Positions 18,370 through 26,429 of a stretch of DNA of 64,000 nucleotides are shown piece by piece. Every line of letters starts with the position of its first letter. The first letter of the stretch is position 1. A program made the position numbers and the translations under genes. Origin of the DNA: Microbispora sp. H11081 (GTDB lineage: Bacteria > Actinomycetota > Actinomycetes > Streptosporangiales > Streptosporangiaceae); contig NZ_JABBWV010000001.1 of NCBI RefSeq assembly GCF_012999535.1, positions 248,001 through 312,000 on the forward strand. The letters run 5' to 3'. The notes below the pieces were generated by a model. That model ran no database searches, was not told the origin of the DNA, and worked only from the letters and a program-made list of their open reading frames with translations.

Positions 18370-18403
18370 CCGGCGGACGCCGATCCACCCCGCCGAAGCC
18401 TGA

Positions 18404-18442
18404 ACGAGGGGCGTGGCGCGCACGGCGCGCCACGCCCCTCGT
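18404..18442. terminator. 18-bp perfect hairpin terminator
   Basis: A perfect 18-bp stem (arms 18404-18421 and 18425-18442, loop ACG) located 35 bp after the second betaine-binding gene. It is among the strongest stems in the window and should end transcription from the left. Confidence 0.7.
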
Positions 18443-18508
18443 CGTCGTGCGCCCCGGCGCGTGAGCGCGTCTCTTTGATCACGAGACCGTGATCGCGCTG
18501 CGCCTCCT

Positions 18509-18536
18509 TTGCCACCTTTTTACCCTTTGCTATATC
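18509..18536 (+). promoter_or_regulatory. Candidate promoter for the HNH nuclease gene
   Basis: TTGCCA (18509-18514) and TATATC (18531-18536) are separated by 16 bp in a locally AT-rich stretch, a reasonable vegetative sigma-factor promoter. The predicted transcript would start near 18543, about 25 nt before the chosen start codon. Confidence 0.5.
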
Positions 18537-18568
18537 TGAGAGGGATATTTCATTACCTAGGGGTGGCT

Positions 18569-19363
18569 GTGGGTGGGCGTGGTACTCGGTTGATCGCCGG
18601 AATCTCGGTGGCGGTGGCCGTACTGGCCGGTTGTGGGCCGATGCCGGAACTCGACGACGCCCTCACGGGCCAAAGCGGCGGCAGCGGCGGCGGCGGTGGT
18701 GGCGGCGGCGGGAAGAGCGAGTCGGGGCCGGATCGAGGCGTCAACCCGCTCGACAACCCCGACGGCACCGGGCCTGGCCTGAAGGCCATCACGTCGGACA
18801 AGGACCGGGCGGAGGCCCGCGAGCTGATCGACCAGGTGAAGACCAAGGGCCGGGGATCGAAGACCGGTTACGACCGCGACAAGTTCGGCTACGCCTGGGC
18901 CGACAACGTCGACGACGTGCCGTGGGGCCGCAACGGCTGTGACACCCGCAACGACCTGCTCAAGCGGGACGGCGGGGACATCAAGTATCGCGACGGGTCG
19001 AACTGCGTCATCGTCTCCATGACCATCTACGACCCGTACACCGGCAAGACCATCGACTGGACCAAGTCGGAGGCGGCGGAGGTCCAGATCGACCACGTCA
19101 TGCCCCTGTCGTACGACTGGCAGATGGGCGCGTCGCGGTGGAGCGAGAGCAAGCGCAAGCGGATCGCCAACGACCCGCTCAACCTGATTCCCGTCGACGG
19201 CTCCACGAACGGCTCCAAGGGCGACTCGGGCCCGGCCACCTGGCTGCCGCCCCGCACCGAGATCCGCTGCTCGTACGCCGTGCGCTTCGCCCAGGTGGCC
19301 CTCAAGTACAACCTGCCGGTGACCTCCGCGGACAAGGCGGCCATGCTGGAGCAGTGCAAGTGA
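18569..19363 (+). CDS. Secreted lipoprotein with HNH endonuclease domain
   Basis: An exported nuclease-like protein. The signal TRLIAGISVAVAVLAGC ends in a lipobox (LAGC), followed by a linker with about nine Gly in a row and then the nuclease domain. There, VQIDHVMPLSYDW supplies the metal-binding Asp-His, and NDPLNLIPVDGSTNGSKGD the Asn and following elements of the HNH fold. Four Cys lie in or near the domain (NGCDTR, GSNCVIV, IRCSYA, LEQCK), fitting disulfides outside the cell. GTG 18569 has AGGGG 5 nt upstream; GTG 18563 and TTG 18509 are alternatives. This family is common in actinobacteria. Its natural target (foreign DNA, nutrient DNA) is not known from the sequence. Confidence 0.75.
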   Translation: MGGRGTRLIAGISVAVAVLAGCGPMPELDDALTGQSGGSGGGGGGGGGKSESGPDRGVNPLDNPDGTGPGLKAITSDKDRAEARELIDQVKTKGRGSKTGYDRDKFGYAWADNVDDVPWGRNGCDTRNDLLKRDGGDIKYRDGSNCVIVSMTIYDPYTGKTIDWTKSEAAEVQIDHVMPLSYDWQMGASRWSESKRKRIANDPLNLIPVDGSTNGSKGDSGPATWLPPRTEIRCSYAVRFAQVALKYNLPVTSADKAAMLEQCK

Positions 19364-19392
19364 GCGGGCCGGCTCGCCGGTAGCCGGCCCGC
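19364..19392. terminator. Hairpin directly after the HNH gene
   Basis: An 11-bp perfect stem (GCGGGCCGGCT and its complement) with a 7-nt loop, starting at the base after the HNH stop codon. It lies between convergent genes. Confidence 0.55.
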
Positions 19393-19405
19393 CCTGCTCG
19401 TGCGA

Positions 19406-19440
19406 CAGGCCGGGCCGCCCGAAGCGGGCGGCCCGGCCTG
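19406..19440. terminator. 15-bp perfect hairpin between convergent genes
   Basis: Arms 19406-19420 and 19426-19440 pair without mismatch around GAAGC. Together with the preceding hairpin it separates the HNH gene (plus) from the CU044_5270-type gene (minus) and can act in both directions. Confidence 0.65.
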
Positions 19441-19470
19441 CCGGGCCCAAGGCTGTGAACGGCCGGTGGC

Positions 19471-20511
19471 TCAGTCGCAGCCCGCGGCGGAGTCGTCCAC
19501 CTTGGGCGCGGTGTCGTCGACCGTGACCTCCAGTTGGGCGGTCGAGGCGACCAGGCTCCCGGCGGGCGCCTTCGCCTCCTTCGCGTCCACCACGATGCCG
19601 CGTTCACCGAGCAGTTCGTACGTCGAGGGGTCGAAGATGATCTCCTCGCGCACCCCGCGGGAGACCCGGCCGACGCCGATGCCGCTGCGCCCCGAGGCGT
19701 CCTCGACGTTCTCGGTCACCGTGACCCCGGGAATCGTGGCGGCGGCCTTGAACAGCGCCGCGCGCTGGGGCGCCGGCACGTACGTCTCCCGCAGCAGGTC
19801 GCCGACGGCAGTCCACGCCCCCGTGTCGGGTGGATTGTCGCCGCGCGGCCGGTCGTACAGGTAGGCGCGCATCTTCTCAGGGTCGGCCGGCAGATTCTTC
19901 AGGTTGACGTAGGCGGTGTCGCGCGTGCTGTCGCAGGCGGGCAGCCGCATCCACTCGGTGCCCTTGTCCCGGTACGCCTCCGGCGGGACGGGCCAGCCGG
20001 GATAGGCCTGAGGCTCCAGATAGTCGATCTTCAGGGCGCCGTCCTTCGCGCCGTTGGCCGGCAGCCAGATCGTCCGCTTGGTCCGGTAAAGGTAGCGGGA
20101 CTCCTTCTCGTCCTCGCCGACCACGGTGGCCTCGTACATCGTCTGGGAGCTCACCTTGACGAACTGGTCGTCGCGTGGCGACAGGTCGGTCACCGCGCGG
20201 GCCGCCTTGCCCAGCACCTCCTCGGCCGACATGGGCGAGATCTCCGGCAGCCGCACCACCCCCGCGCTCACGGTCGCCGGCTGTCTCTGCGGTCCTGTGG
20301 AGACGACTCCCGTGGTGACGACGGTGACGGCCGCGACGCCCGCCGCCGCGAGCAGCGCGGTCCCGCCCGCGAGGAGCGTGAGACGCGGGCGCGTGCGGGC
20401 GGGCCGGGCCCCTGGGCTGGTCAGCCGCCGCCGTGCGGCCGCCTTGGCCGCCAGGGAGTAGGGCGCGGCGTCGGGCCGCTGCCGTGCCACCAGGTCGATC
20501 TCGTCGGTCAT
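19471..20511 (-). CDS. CU044_5270-type membrane protein, partner of the ECF sigma factor
   Basis: A 346-residue protein coupled to the sigma factor upstream (ATGA overlap, ribosome site GAGGAG). Residues 1-42 are cytoplasmic and basic, one membrane segment follows (LTLLAGGTALLAAAGVAAVTVV), and about 280 residues lie outside. Blocks such as KVSSQTMYEA, RTKRTIWLPANG and EIIFDPSTYELLGERGIVVD match what I recall of the CU044_5270 family, which is routinely paired with ECF sigma genes in actinobacteria. The cytoplasmic head is too short for a zinc-binding anti-sigma domain (no HxxxCxxC). It may still restrain the sigma factor or act as its sensor or target; this is inference. Confidence 0.7.
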   Translation of the reverse strand: MTDEIDLVARQRPDAAPYSLAAKAAARRRLTSPGARPARTRPRLTLLAGGTALLAAAGVAAVTVVTTGVVSTGPQRQPATVSAGVVRLPEISPMSAEEVLGKAARAVTDLSPRDDQFVKVSSQTMYEATVVGEDEKESRYLYRTKRTIWLPANGAKDGALKIDYLEPQAYPGWPVPPEAYRDKGTEWMRLPACDSTRDTAYVNLKNLPADPEKMRAYLYDRPRGDNPPDTGAWTAVGDLLRETYVPAPQRAALFKAAATIPGVTVTENVEDASGRSGIGVGRVSRGVREEIIFDPSTYELLGERGIVVDAKEAKAPAGSLVASTAQLEVTVDDTAPKVDDSAAGCD

Positions 20512-21278
20512 CGGTCGTTCTCCTCGGGCAGGTCGAGATGGCGGCGCAGCTTTCCGCGCACCCGGTGCAGGCGCGAGCGGACGGTGCCGATGGGGATCTT
20601 CAGGGCCTCGGCCGTCTCCTCGTAGGAGAGGTCGGCCCAGGCGACCAGGAGAAGCAGGTCGCGTTCGGCGGACGACAGCCTGGCCAGCGCGGCGGCGAGA
20701 GCGGGCCGCAGGGCGGCGGCGCTCGCCCGCTCCACTCCGCGCTCCTCCTCGTGGGAGCCGCGCTCGCCGGCGTCGCCGGGCGTGCGGGCGATCGCCCGCA
20801 GCCGCCGGACCTCCGAGCGGCGGTGCCCGGAGATGAGGTTGCCCGCGATGCCGTACAGCCAGGGCCGGGCGTCGGCGCGGGACGTGTCGTACCTGTGCCG
20901 CTTGCGGAACGCCACGAGGAACGTCTCGGCCGTCACGTCGTCGGCGTGCTCGGGGCCGAGACGGCGGCCCGCGTAGGCGTGGATCTCGTCCGCGTGGCGG
21001 TCGAAGACGCCCGCGAACCGCTCGGGCTCGATCAGCGACGCCTCGATCAGCCATGCGTCGCTCGGCTCGGCGTCGTGAAGTCCGGCGTCGTACGGCCCCG
21101 CGTCGTAAGGCCGGGTGCCGGCGCGCGCTCCGGATCCTGGGTGCGCGCCGTCGCGGGAGCCGTCGGGCTCGTGTCGGGGGACGACCCTGGGGTAGTACGT
21201 TTCGCCGGGAACCGCACTCACCACCCGATTTGTCCGTTCATGGGGGTTATCCTTCCGTAGGCGCTGTCGCGCCTTCAC
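20508..21278 (-). CDS. ECF-type RNA polymerase sigma factor
   Basis: Sigma-70 family, extracytoplasmic-function type, 256 residues. Region 2 is FAGVFDRHADEIHAYAGRRLGPEHADDVTAETFLVAFRKRHRYD. Region 4 is LLLLVAWADLSYEETAEALKIPIGTVRSRLHRVRGKLRRHL, with the helix-turn-helix that reads the -35 element. About 80 residues precede region 2, including a five-residue repeat (PYDAG, PYDAG, LHDAE, PSDA) that is unusual for ECF proteins. GTG 21278 has GGAG 6 nt upstream. A shorter start around VVSAVPGETYY cannot be excluded. It is co-transcribed with the membrane protein that follows. Confidence 0.85.
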   Translation of the reverse strand: MKARQRLRKDNPHERTNRVVSAVPGETYYPRVVPRHEPDGSRDGAHPGSGARAGTRPYDAGPYDAGLHDAEPSDAWLIEASLIEPERFAGVFDRHADEIHAYAGRRLGPEHADDVTAETFLVAFRKRHRYDTSRADARPWLYGIAGNLISGHRRSEVRRLRAIARTPGDAGERGSHEEERGVERASAAALRPALAAALARLSSAERDLLLLVAWADLSYEETAEALKIPIGTVRSRLHRVRGKLRRHLDLPEENDR

Positions 21279-21344
21279 CCCCTACTCCGCCGGACGGCCC
21301 TGGCCGGTTCCCTGGTTCCCGGAGTGACATCCGCTATAGCGACC

Positions 21345-23306
21345 TCAGCCGGTGTGCGGGCCGCCGGGCCGCCTGGTCTGTTCGTCCGGCCGCCGGACGA
21401 CGAGCGCCCCCTCGACGGGATCCGTCACTGGCGACGCCACGGGGGCCGCCGCGGAGACCGGCTGGTCGAAGATGTCGATGTCGACCTCCTCGCCGCCGAC
21501 CGTCAGCGTCTCCCATGCTCCGCTCACCAGCAGGGTGCGCAGCGTCTCGGTCCGCAGTTCGCGCAGATGCCGGAGGAGCGTCGCGTCGTCGGGCATGCCG
21601 GGAACGCGTGGCGACAGGCGGTCGCGGATCTGCCGCAGGCGCTCCATCAGGGCGTCGATGTCCGCCTCCCTGTCCGGGGCGGTGCGGCCCTCCTCGATGC
21701 CCTTGACGATCGTGTCCTTGATCGCCCGGGTGACCCCCTGCTCGTCGGTGGTCACCATCGCGTTCCAGGCGCGGCTCTTGTGCCGATACTGCAGCATCGA
21801 CATCGCCGCCTCGTGCCGTACGAAGTCGGCGTCCCGCAACGGCCTGCCGCGCCAGTTGCGGTTGAGCGACCTGGCCAGCGAGACGGCCGACGCCAGGCCG
21901 CTGTTGAGACCCCGCCCCGGCCAGAAGTGGATCGCGTTGGCCGCGTCCCCCAGGAGGAACCCGTACGTCCCCGGGGTGGTCGAGGTGGGGGAGTACAACC
22001 GGGCGGTGAACCGCGGACGCTGCACCATGTCCAGCCGGAAGGCGGTGACCGCGCTCACGTCACCGTCGGCGACGCCGAAGAGCGCGAGCCCCTCCTTCGC
22101 CCGCTTCCACAGGGCGGAGCCCTTGATCAGGGCGGGCAGGAACAGCGTGTGGTGGGTCGAGCAGTGGAAGTCCCCTTCCTCGGTGCGCTCCATCAGGCAG
22201 GGACTGGAGGCGACGCACTCCTCGAACACGTGCCGTACGGGGTCGATGCCGACGACCTCCGCGGCCTCGTCGTCGGTGAGCCGCATGTTCAGGAAGCCCT
22301 CGCCGCGCAGGGAGTTCAGCAGGAACCGGTTCTGCGCCACGGTCAGCAGCACGATCGCCGGGTCGGGCAGGCTGGACTTCACCCGCAGCCCCAGGACGAT
22401 GTCCTGCAGATGCCGGCCGTCGAGCGAGAAGATCGAGTCGTCGGCCCGGCCGAACCTGTCGGTGAAGTGCTCGCGGGTGCGCGAGCGCCCTCCCTCACAG
22501 ATGGCGAGCACGTGCTCCTTGGCCACGACGTCCTGACGCTCCGCGGCTTTGAATGTTTCAGGCACCAGGCGGATGCGGGCGGGCCTCTCGTTCGCCATCT
22601 CCAGGAGAGTGTCCTCGATGTGCGCGATCCGGATGTTCCGCGGGCCGTAGCCGCGGATCGAGTCGGGACCGGCCGGCCACATCTCGCTGTAGGACCCCTC
22701 GGTGAACAGCCGAGCCTGGACGTCCTCGGGGAGAGCCAGATACTGGCGGCTCTGCACCGTCACGACCTGCTGCCGCCGGTTGTTGCCCTGCGCGGCGTTC
22801 TTCCACACGACCCGCGGGCCGTCCTCGGTCCAGCGGCCGTCGTAGATCGTGATGGTGACCCGTTGCCCCATGAGGTGTTCGAGGAGCAGGGCGAAGGCCA
22901 GCCCGACGGGCCCGCCACCGGAGACGGTGACGTGCAGGACCTGCTCAGGTTCCACGTCGGGAAGCGATTGGCGGAACCGCTGCATAAGGGAGGTGTTCAC
23001 GACGGTCTCGGAGTCGTCGAACGCCTCGAAGCGGAACGTCTCCCCTCCGATGGCGATCGTGTCGCCGGGCCTGAGCAGGTGCGTGGTGACACGACTGCCG
23101 TTGACCAGCGTCCCGTTGCTGCTGCCCCGGTCGATCAGCACGTAGCCCTCGGCCTCGCGGCGCACCTCCGCGTGGAAGCGCGAGGCCCTCTCGCTCGTGA
23201 TCACCACACTGTTGTCGCCCCTGCGGCCGAAGGTGATCGGCTTGTTGTCGATCGGGAAGCGCTGACCGGCAAGGGGACCTTCATACCCGACGATCGCAGG
23301 CGGCAT
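21345..23306 (-). CDS. FHA domain fused to a flavin-dependent monooxygenase-like domain
   Basis: A 653-residue fusion. Residues 1-95 form a forkhead-associated domain with the phosphothreonine-binding signature: FGRRGDN (Gly 27, Arg 28), SRFHAEV (Ser 42, His 45) and SSNGT (Asn 64). From about 125 a Rossmann FAD site begins (VSGGGPVGLAFALLLEHL, Gly 130-135), and YGFLLGDAANAIHFWPGRGLNSG (Gly-Asp 452-453 region) matches the second FAD motif of class A flavoprotein hydroxylases, with helices LASAVSLARSLNRNWRG after it. The tail has a coiled stretch (ADIDALMERLRQIRDRL) and a disordered end. No membrane segment. FHA domains normally bind Ser/Thr-kinase targets, so the redox part may be recruited by phosphorylation. 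The substrate is unknown. Confidence 0.8.
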   Translation of the reverse strand: MPPAIVGYEGPLAGQRFPIDNKPITFGRRGDNSVVITSERASRFHAEVRREAEGYVLIDRGSSNGTLVNGSRVTTHLLRPGDTIAIGGETFRFEAFDDSETVVNTSLMQRFRQSLPDVEPEQVLHVTVSGGGPVGLAFALLLEHLMGQRVTITIYDGRWTEDGPRVVWKNAAQGNNRRQQVVTVQSRQYLALPEDVQARLFTEGSYSEMWPAGPDSIRGYGPRNIRIAHIEDTLLEMANERPARIRLVPETFKAAERQDVVAKEHVLAICEGGRSRTREHFTDRFGRADDSIFSLDGRHLQDIVLGLRVKSSLPDPAIVLLTVAQNRFLLNSLRGEGFLNMRLTDDEAAEVVGIDPVRHVFEECVASSPCLMERTEEGDFHCSTHHTLFLPALIKGSALWKRAKEGLALFGVADGDVSAVTAFRLDMVQRPRFTARLYSPTSTTPGTYGFLLGDAANAIHFWPGRGLNSGLASAVSLARSLNRNWRGRPLRDADFVRHEAAMSMLQYRHKSRAWNAMVTTDEQGVTRAIKDTIVKGIEEGRTAPDREADIDALMERLRQIRDRLSPRVPGMPDDATLLRHLRELRTETLRTLLVSGAWETLTVGGEEVDIDIFDQPVSAAAPVASPVTDPVEGALVVRRPDEQTRRPGGPHTG

Positions 23307-23424
23307 CGGTCCGCCCCCTTTCCCTCGGAACCGCCGATGTGATCATTTATCGTGACACGCTTCACGTTTGCTGCAAAGCGTCCGAGTCAGGGCACCGGCG
23401 CGGCGCGCCGGTTCCCCGGCGTGC

Positions 23425-24093
23425 TCAGTCCGTGATGAGGAAGCCGTTGTGGTCGCGGGCCACGCCGCCGGCGCGGGCCGCGATCGCGAGGGCGGCCCGC
23501 CGGGCGGTGGCCGGGACGTCCGTGCCGTAGCCGCTGTTCGCCGACAGTTCGTACGTCACGTCGTCGGCGTCCCATTCGTTGACGAAGACCTCGATCGGGC
23601 TCTCGGCGCCGGCGAGCAGCGTCGTGCCCGTGCTGGTCACCGCCGTGACGGCGAGCCCGGGCACGTCGTCCGCGAGCAGGCCGATCAACTCGTCCACCGG
23701 GAGGATCCGCCCGCCGGTGACCTCGGCCAGGTCCTCTGGAGGCTCCTGGCACTCCGGGTGCTCCCGGCCGCCGAGCCGCTCGGCCAGCCCCCGCACCAGC
23801 AGGCTCGGCCGCGCGAAGTCGCCGCCCGCCTCCCCGTCGATGTTGTGGGCGACGAACGCGGCGCCCCAGCCCGCCGGGAGCCCCGCCCTGGCTGCCAGCT
23901 CCGGGGTCAGCTCGACGGGCCCGCGCAGCTCGACATTTGCGCCGATCCTGAACCCGCGCCCGTACGGCCCGGCCTGCGGATCGTGCAGCCGCACGGTCTC
24001 CAGCACGGTCGTGGGATCGGGAGCGTACGGCAGCAGCAGCGTCGGCCCCCGGCGCAGCCGCCTGGCCAGGAAGAAATCGGAAACAACACCCAT
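23425..24093 (-). CDS. Hypothetical 222-residue protein
   Basis: I do not recognise this protein. It starts MGVVSDFFLARRLRRGPTLLLPY, is acidic in the middle (CQEPPEDLAEVTGGRILPVDELIGLL), and ends in an Ala-rich helix followed by VARDHNGFLITD. There is no signal peptide, membrane segment or catalytic signature. The ATG at 24093 has only a weak upstream match (GGGAAAG). It precedes the FHA-flavoprotein gene by 118 bp on the same strand, so the two could be co-transcribed. Confidence 0.6.
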   Translation of the reverse strand: MGVVSDFFLARRLRRGPTLLLPYAPDPTTVLETVRLHDPQAGPYGRGFRIGANVELRGPVELTPELAARAGLPAGWGAAFVAHNIDGEAGGDFARPSLLVRGLAERLGGREHPECQEPPEDLAEVTGGRILPVDELIGLLADDVPGLAVTAVTSTGTTLLAGAESPIEVFVNEWDADDVTYELSANSGYGTDVPATARRAALAIAARAGGVARDHNGFLITD

Positions 24094-24167
24094 AGGGCCA
24101 CTTTCCCGCCCGGCACTTGCGATCCGCTTGAATCACGCTGCCCGGGACCGCGCCGGGAGGGCCCGTG

Positions 24168-24386
24168 CTACCGGGGCGCGGTGCCGCGCACCTGGAGGGA
24201 CGCCAGCAGGGCCGTGCTGGCCCGCGTGATCGCCTCGACCGCGCGGTCGAACGCCTCGGCGTTGTGGGCCGCGGGCGCGCGGAACCCGGAGATCTTGCGG
24301 ACGTACTGCAGGGCCGCCGCCCGGATGTCCTCCTCGGTCACCTCGTCGGTGAACGGCGGGCGCAGGGTCTTGATGCTTCGGCACAT
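24168..24386 (-). CDS. DUF2277 family protein
   Basis: A 72-residue protein, MCRSIKTLRPPFTDEVTEEDI followed by AALQYVRKISGFRAP. This matches the DUF2277 pattern, a small conserved bacterial protein of unknown function. The N-terminal MCRSIKTL and the QYVRKISGFRAP block are its hallmarks. CAGTAT ends 6 nt before the ATG and there is no ribosome site, so the mRNA is probably leaderless. Nothing in the neighbourhood indicates its role. Confidence 0.85.
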   Translation of the reverse strand: MCRSIKTLRPPFTDEVTEEDIRAAALQYVRKISGFRAPAAHNAEAFDRAVEAITRASTALLASLQVRGTAPR

Positions 24387-24415
24387 GACCCCATACTGGC
24401 CGATCCGTGGCGCGG

Positions 24416-25150
24416 TCAGGAGCGGAAGACGGCGGCGCCGAAGTCCTCCGCCACCTTGCGCAGCATCGCCGCCAGTTCCTCACGGTCGATCGCGTCGATG
24501 CGCTCGGCCGGCCCGGACACCGACATCGCCGCGAAGGCCCGCCCGCCGTCGTGGACCGGCACGGCCATGCAGTGCACGCCGCTCTCCTCCTCGCCCAGGT
24601 CGAGCGCGTACCCCCGGCCGCGCACCCGGCCGAGCTCCTCCAGCAGGTCTCCCAGCTCGGTGATCGTCCGGTCCGTACGGCGGGGCAGCCCGGTGCGCAG
24701 GAACACCGCCTCGGCGTCGTCCCGGCCGGCCAGCAGGGCCTTGCCGACGGCCGTGCTGTGCGGCAGCACACGCCGGCCGACCTCGGCGAACATCCGCAGC
24801 CTGCGCGGCGAGGGCACCTGGGCCACGTAGACCACGAAGTCGCCCTCCAGCACGGCGAGGTTGGCCGTCTCGCCGGACAGCTCCACCAGCCTGGCGAGGT
24901 AGGGCTCGGCCCAGACGGCGAGCATCCGCTCGGCCACGCCGCCTATCCGCACCAGCGCGCCGCCGAGCGAGTAGCGCCGGTCGGACTCCTGCCGGACGTA
25001 CCCGCGGGCCAGCAGCGTCTGTAACAGCCGGTGGATCGTCCCGTACGGCAGGCCGGTGGCGGCGGCGATCTCCGACAGGCCGGCCTGGCCGCCGTGCTCG
25101 GACAGTGCTTCGAGCACGTCCAGCGCCCGGTCGACGCTCTGCACGCTCAC
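24416..25150 (-). CDS. IclR-family regulator of the glycolate operon
   Basis: A 244-residue regulator. An N-terminal winged helix (SVDRALDVLEALSEHGGQAGLSEIAAATGLPYGTIHRLLQTLLARGYV) is followed by the IclR effector domain (LPHSTAVGKALLAG, GYALDLGEEESGVHCMAVPV, SVSGPAERID). It is the last gene of aceB-glcD-glcE-glcF-iclR, 28 bp after glcF. The effector is likely glyoxylate, glycolate or a related acid, as for E. coli IclR and AllR, but that is inference. GTG 25150 has GAGGAGGAC just upstream; the frame stays open further but the conserved part begins here. Confidence 0.88.
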   Translation of the reverse strand: MSVQSVDRALDVLEALSEHGGQAGLSEIAAATGLPYGTIHRLLQTLLARGYVRQESDRRYSLGGALVRIGGVAERMLAVWAEPYLARLVELSGETANLAVLEGDFVVYVAQVPSPRRLRMFAEVGRRVLPHSTAVGKALLAGRDDAEAVFLRTGLPRRTDRTITELGDLLEELGRVRGRGYALDLGEEESGVHCMAVPVHDGGRAFAAMSVSGPAERIDAIDREELAAMLRKVAEDFGAAVFRS

Positions 25151-25178
25151 CGCGTCCTCCTCCTCTGCGGTGTCCTCC

Positions 25179-26429
25179 TCAACGCGGGGACCGCCCCAGC
25201 ATGCCCGGCGCGAGCCCTCGCAGCGAGGCGTCGAGCACCTCGGCCGTGTGCGCGACCCTGATCTCCCCCTTGCCGGCCCTCCGCACGGCGGCCGCGATCT
25301 GCATGGTGCATCCCGGGTTGGCCGACACCAGCACGTCGGCGCCGGCGGCGAGCACCCGCTCGGCCTTGCGGTCGCCCAGCTGCCTGGCCGCCTCGGGCTG
25401 GAAGAGGTTGTAGGTGCCCGCGGACCCGCAGCAGATCGCGGACTCCCCGATCTCCCGCAACTCCAGCCCGGGAACGGCCCGCAGCAGCTCACGCGGCTGG
25501 GCGCGCACGCCCTGGGCGTGTGCCAGGTGGCAGGCGTCGTGGTAGGCGACCGTGACCGGCAGCGGGCGGCGCTCGGCGACGGGCCCCAGCTCAATCAGGA
25601 ACTCCGCCAGGTCGCGGGTCCGCAGCGCCTCGGCGCGGGCCGCCCAGCCGGGATCGCCGGCCAGCACCTCGGCGTAGTCCTTCATGCTCGACCCGCAGCC
25701 CGCCGCGTTCACCACCACGGTGTCCACGCCGGCCCGCTCGAAGGCGGCGATCGTGCGGCGGGCGAACCTGCGCGCCTCCGCATCGCGGCCCGAGTGCAGC
25801 GACAGCGCCCCGCAGCAGCCCTGCCGGGGCGGGATGACCACGTCGCAGCCCTCCAGCGCGAGCACCCGGGCCGTCGCCGCGTTGACCTGCGGGAAGAACT
25901 CGCCCTGCACGCAGCCGGTGAGCAGCCCGACCCGCGCCCTGCGCCGCCGCCTGGCCCGCACCAGCGGCGGCAGCCGTACGGGCCTGGGGGCGTCGGGGGC
26001 CAGTTCGGCCATCGCGCCGAGCGAGGGGTTGACCTCTTCGAGGAACGGCTGGATGCGCCTGCTCAGCCGCATCGGCAGCCGCATCGCCCGCAGCCTGCGC
26101 CGGTAGGGGAACAGCGCGAACACCAGCGCACGGATCGCGCGCTCGTCCGGGCGGCGCACGTGCTCGCGCTCGACGACCGCGCGGGTCTGCTCGATCAGCC
26201 GGTCGTACCGCACGCCAGACGGGCAGGCGGTGACGCACGCCATGCAGCCCAGGCAGGCGTCGAAGTGGCCGGCCATCGCGTCGGTGATCGGTGTGCCCTC
26301 GACGTGCTGGCCCATGAGGTGGATGCGCCCGCGCGGGGAGTCCATCTCCTCGCCCCACAGCACGTACGTCGGGCAGGTGGGCAGGCAGAACCCGCAGTGC
26401 ACGCAGTCTTTGATCAGCTCGGGATCCAT
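25179..26429 (-). CDS. glcF: Glycolate oxidase iron-sulfur subunit GlcF
   Basis: A 416-residue electron-transfer subunit. Two [4Fe-4S] motifs lie near the N-terminus (CVHCGFCLPTCP and CLGCMACVTACP). Two Cys-rich CCG-type domains follow (GCVQGEFFP with QGCCGALS, and YHDACHLAH with SAICCGSAGTYN). It passes electrons from the FAD subunits GlcD and GlcE to the respiratory chain. Its ATG overlaps the glcE stop (ATGA), so the two are translated together. Confidence 0.92.
   Translation of the reverse strand: MDPELIKDCVHCGFCLPTCPTYVLWGEEMDSPRGRIHLMGQHVEGTPITDAMAGHFDACLGCMACVTACPSGVRYDRLIEQTRAVVEREHVRRPDERAIRALVFALFPYRRRLRAMRLPMRLSRRIQPFLEEVNPSLGAMAELAPDAPRPVRLPPLVRARRRRRARVGLLTGCVQGEFFPQVNAATARVLALEGCDVVIPPRQGCCGALSLHSGRDAEARRFARRTIAAFERAGVDTVVVNAAGCGSSMKDYAEVLAGDPGWAARAEALRTRDLAEFLIELGPVAERRPLPVTVAYHDACHLAHAQGVRAQPRELLRAVPGLELREIGESAICCGSAGTYNLFQPEAARQLGDRKAERVLAAGADVLVSANPGCTMQIAAAVRRAGKGEIRVAHTAEVLDASLRGLAPGMLGRSPR

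Noticed and set aside
18509-18568. Longer N-terminus of the HNH protein from TTG 18509
   Set aside because: This stretch overlaps the predicted promoter and adds residues before a normal signal peptide. GTG 18569 has a better ribosome site.
24416-25594. A 392-codon version of the IclR regulator
   Set aside because: The first 148 codons overlap glcF in another frame and show no conservation. GTG 25150 with a strong ribosome site starts the known fold.
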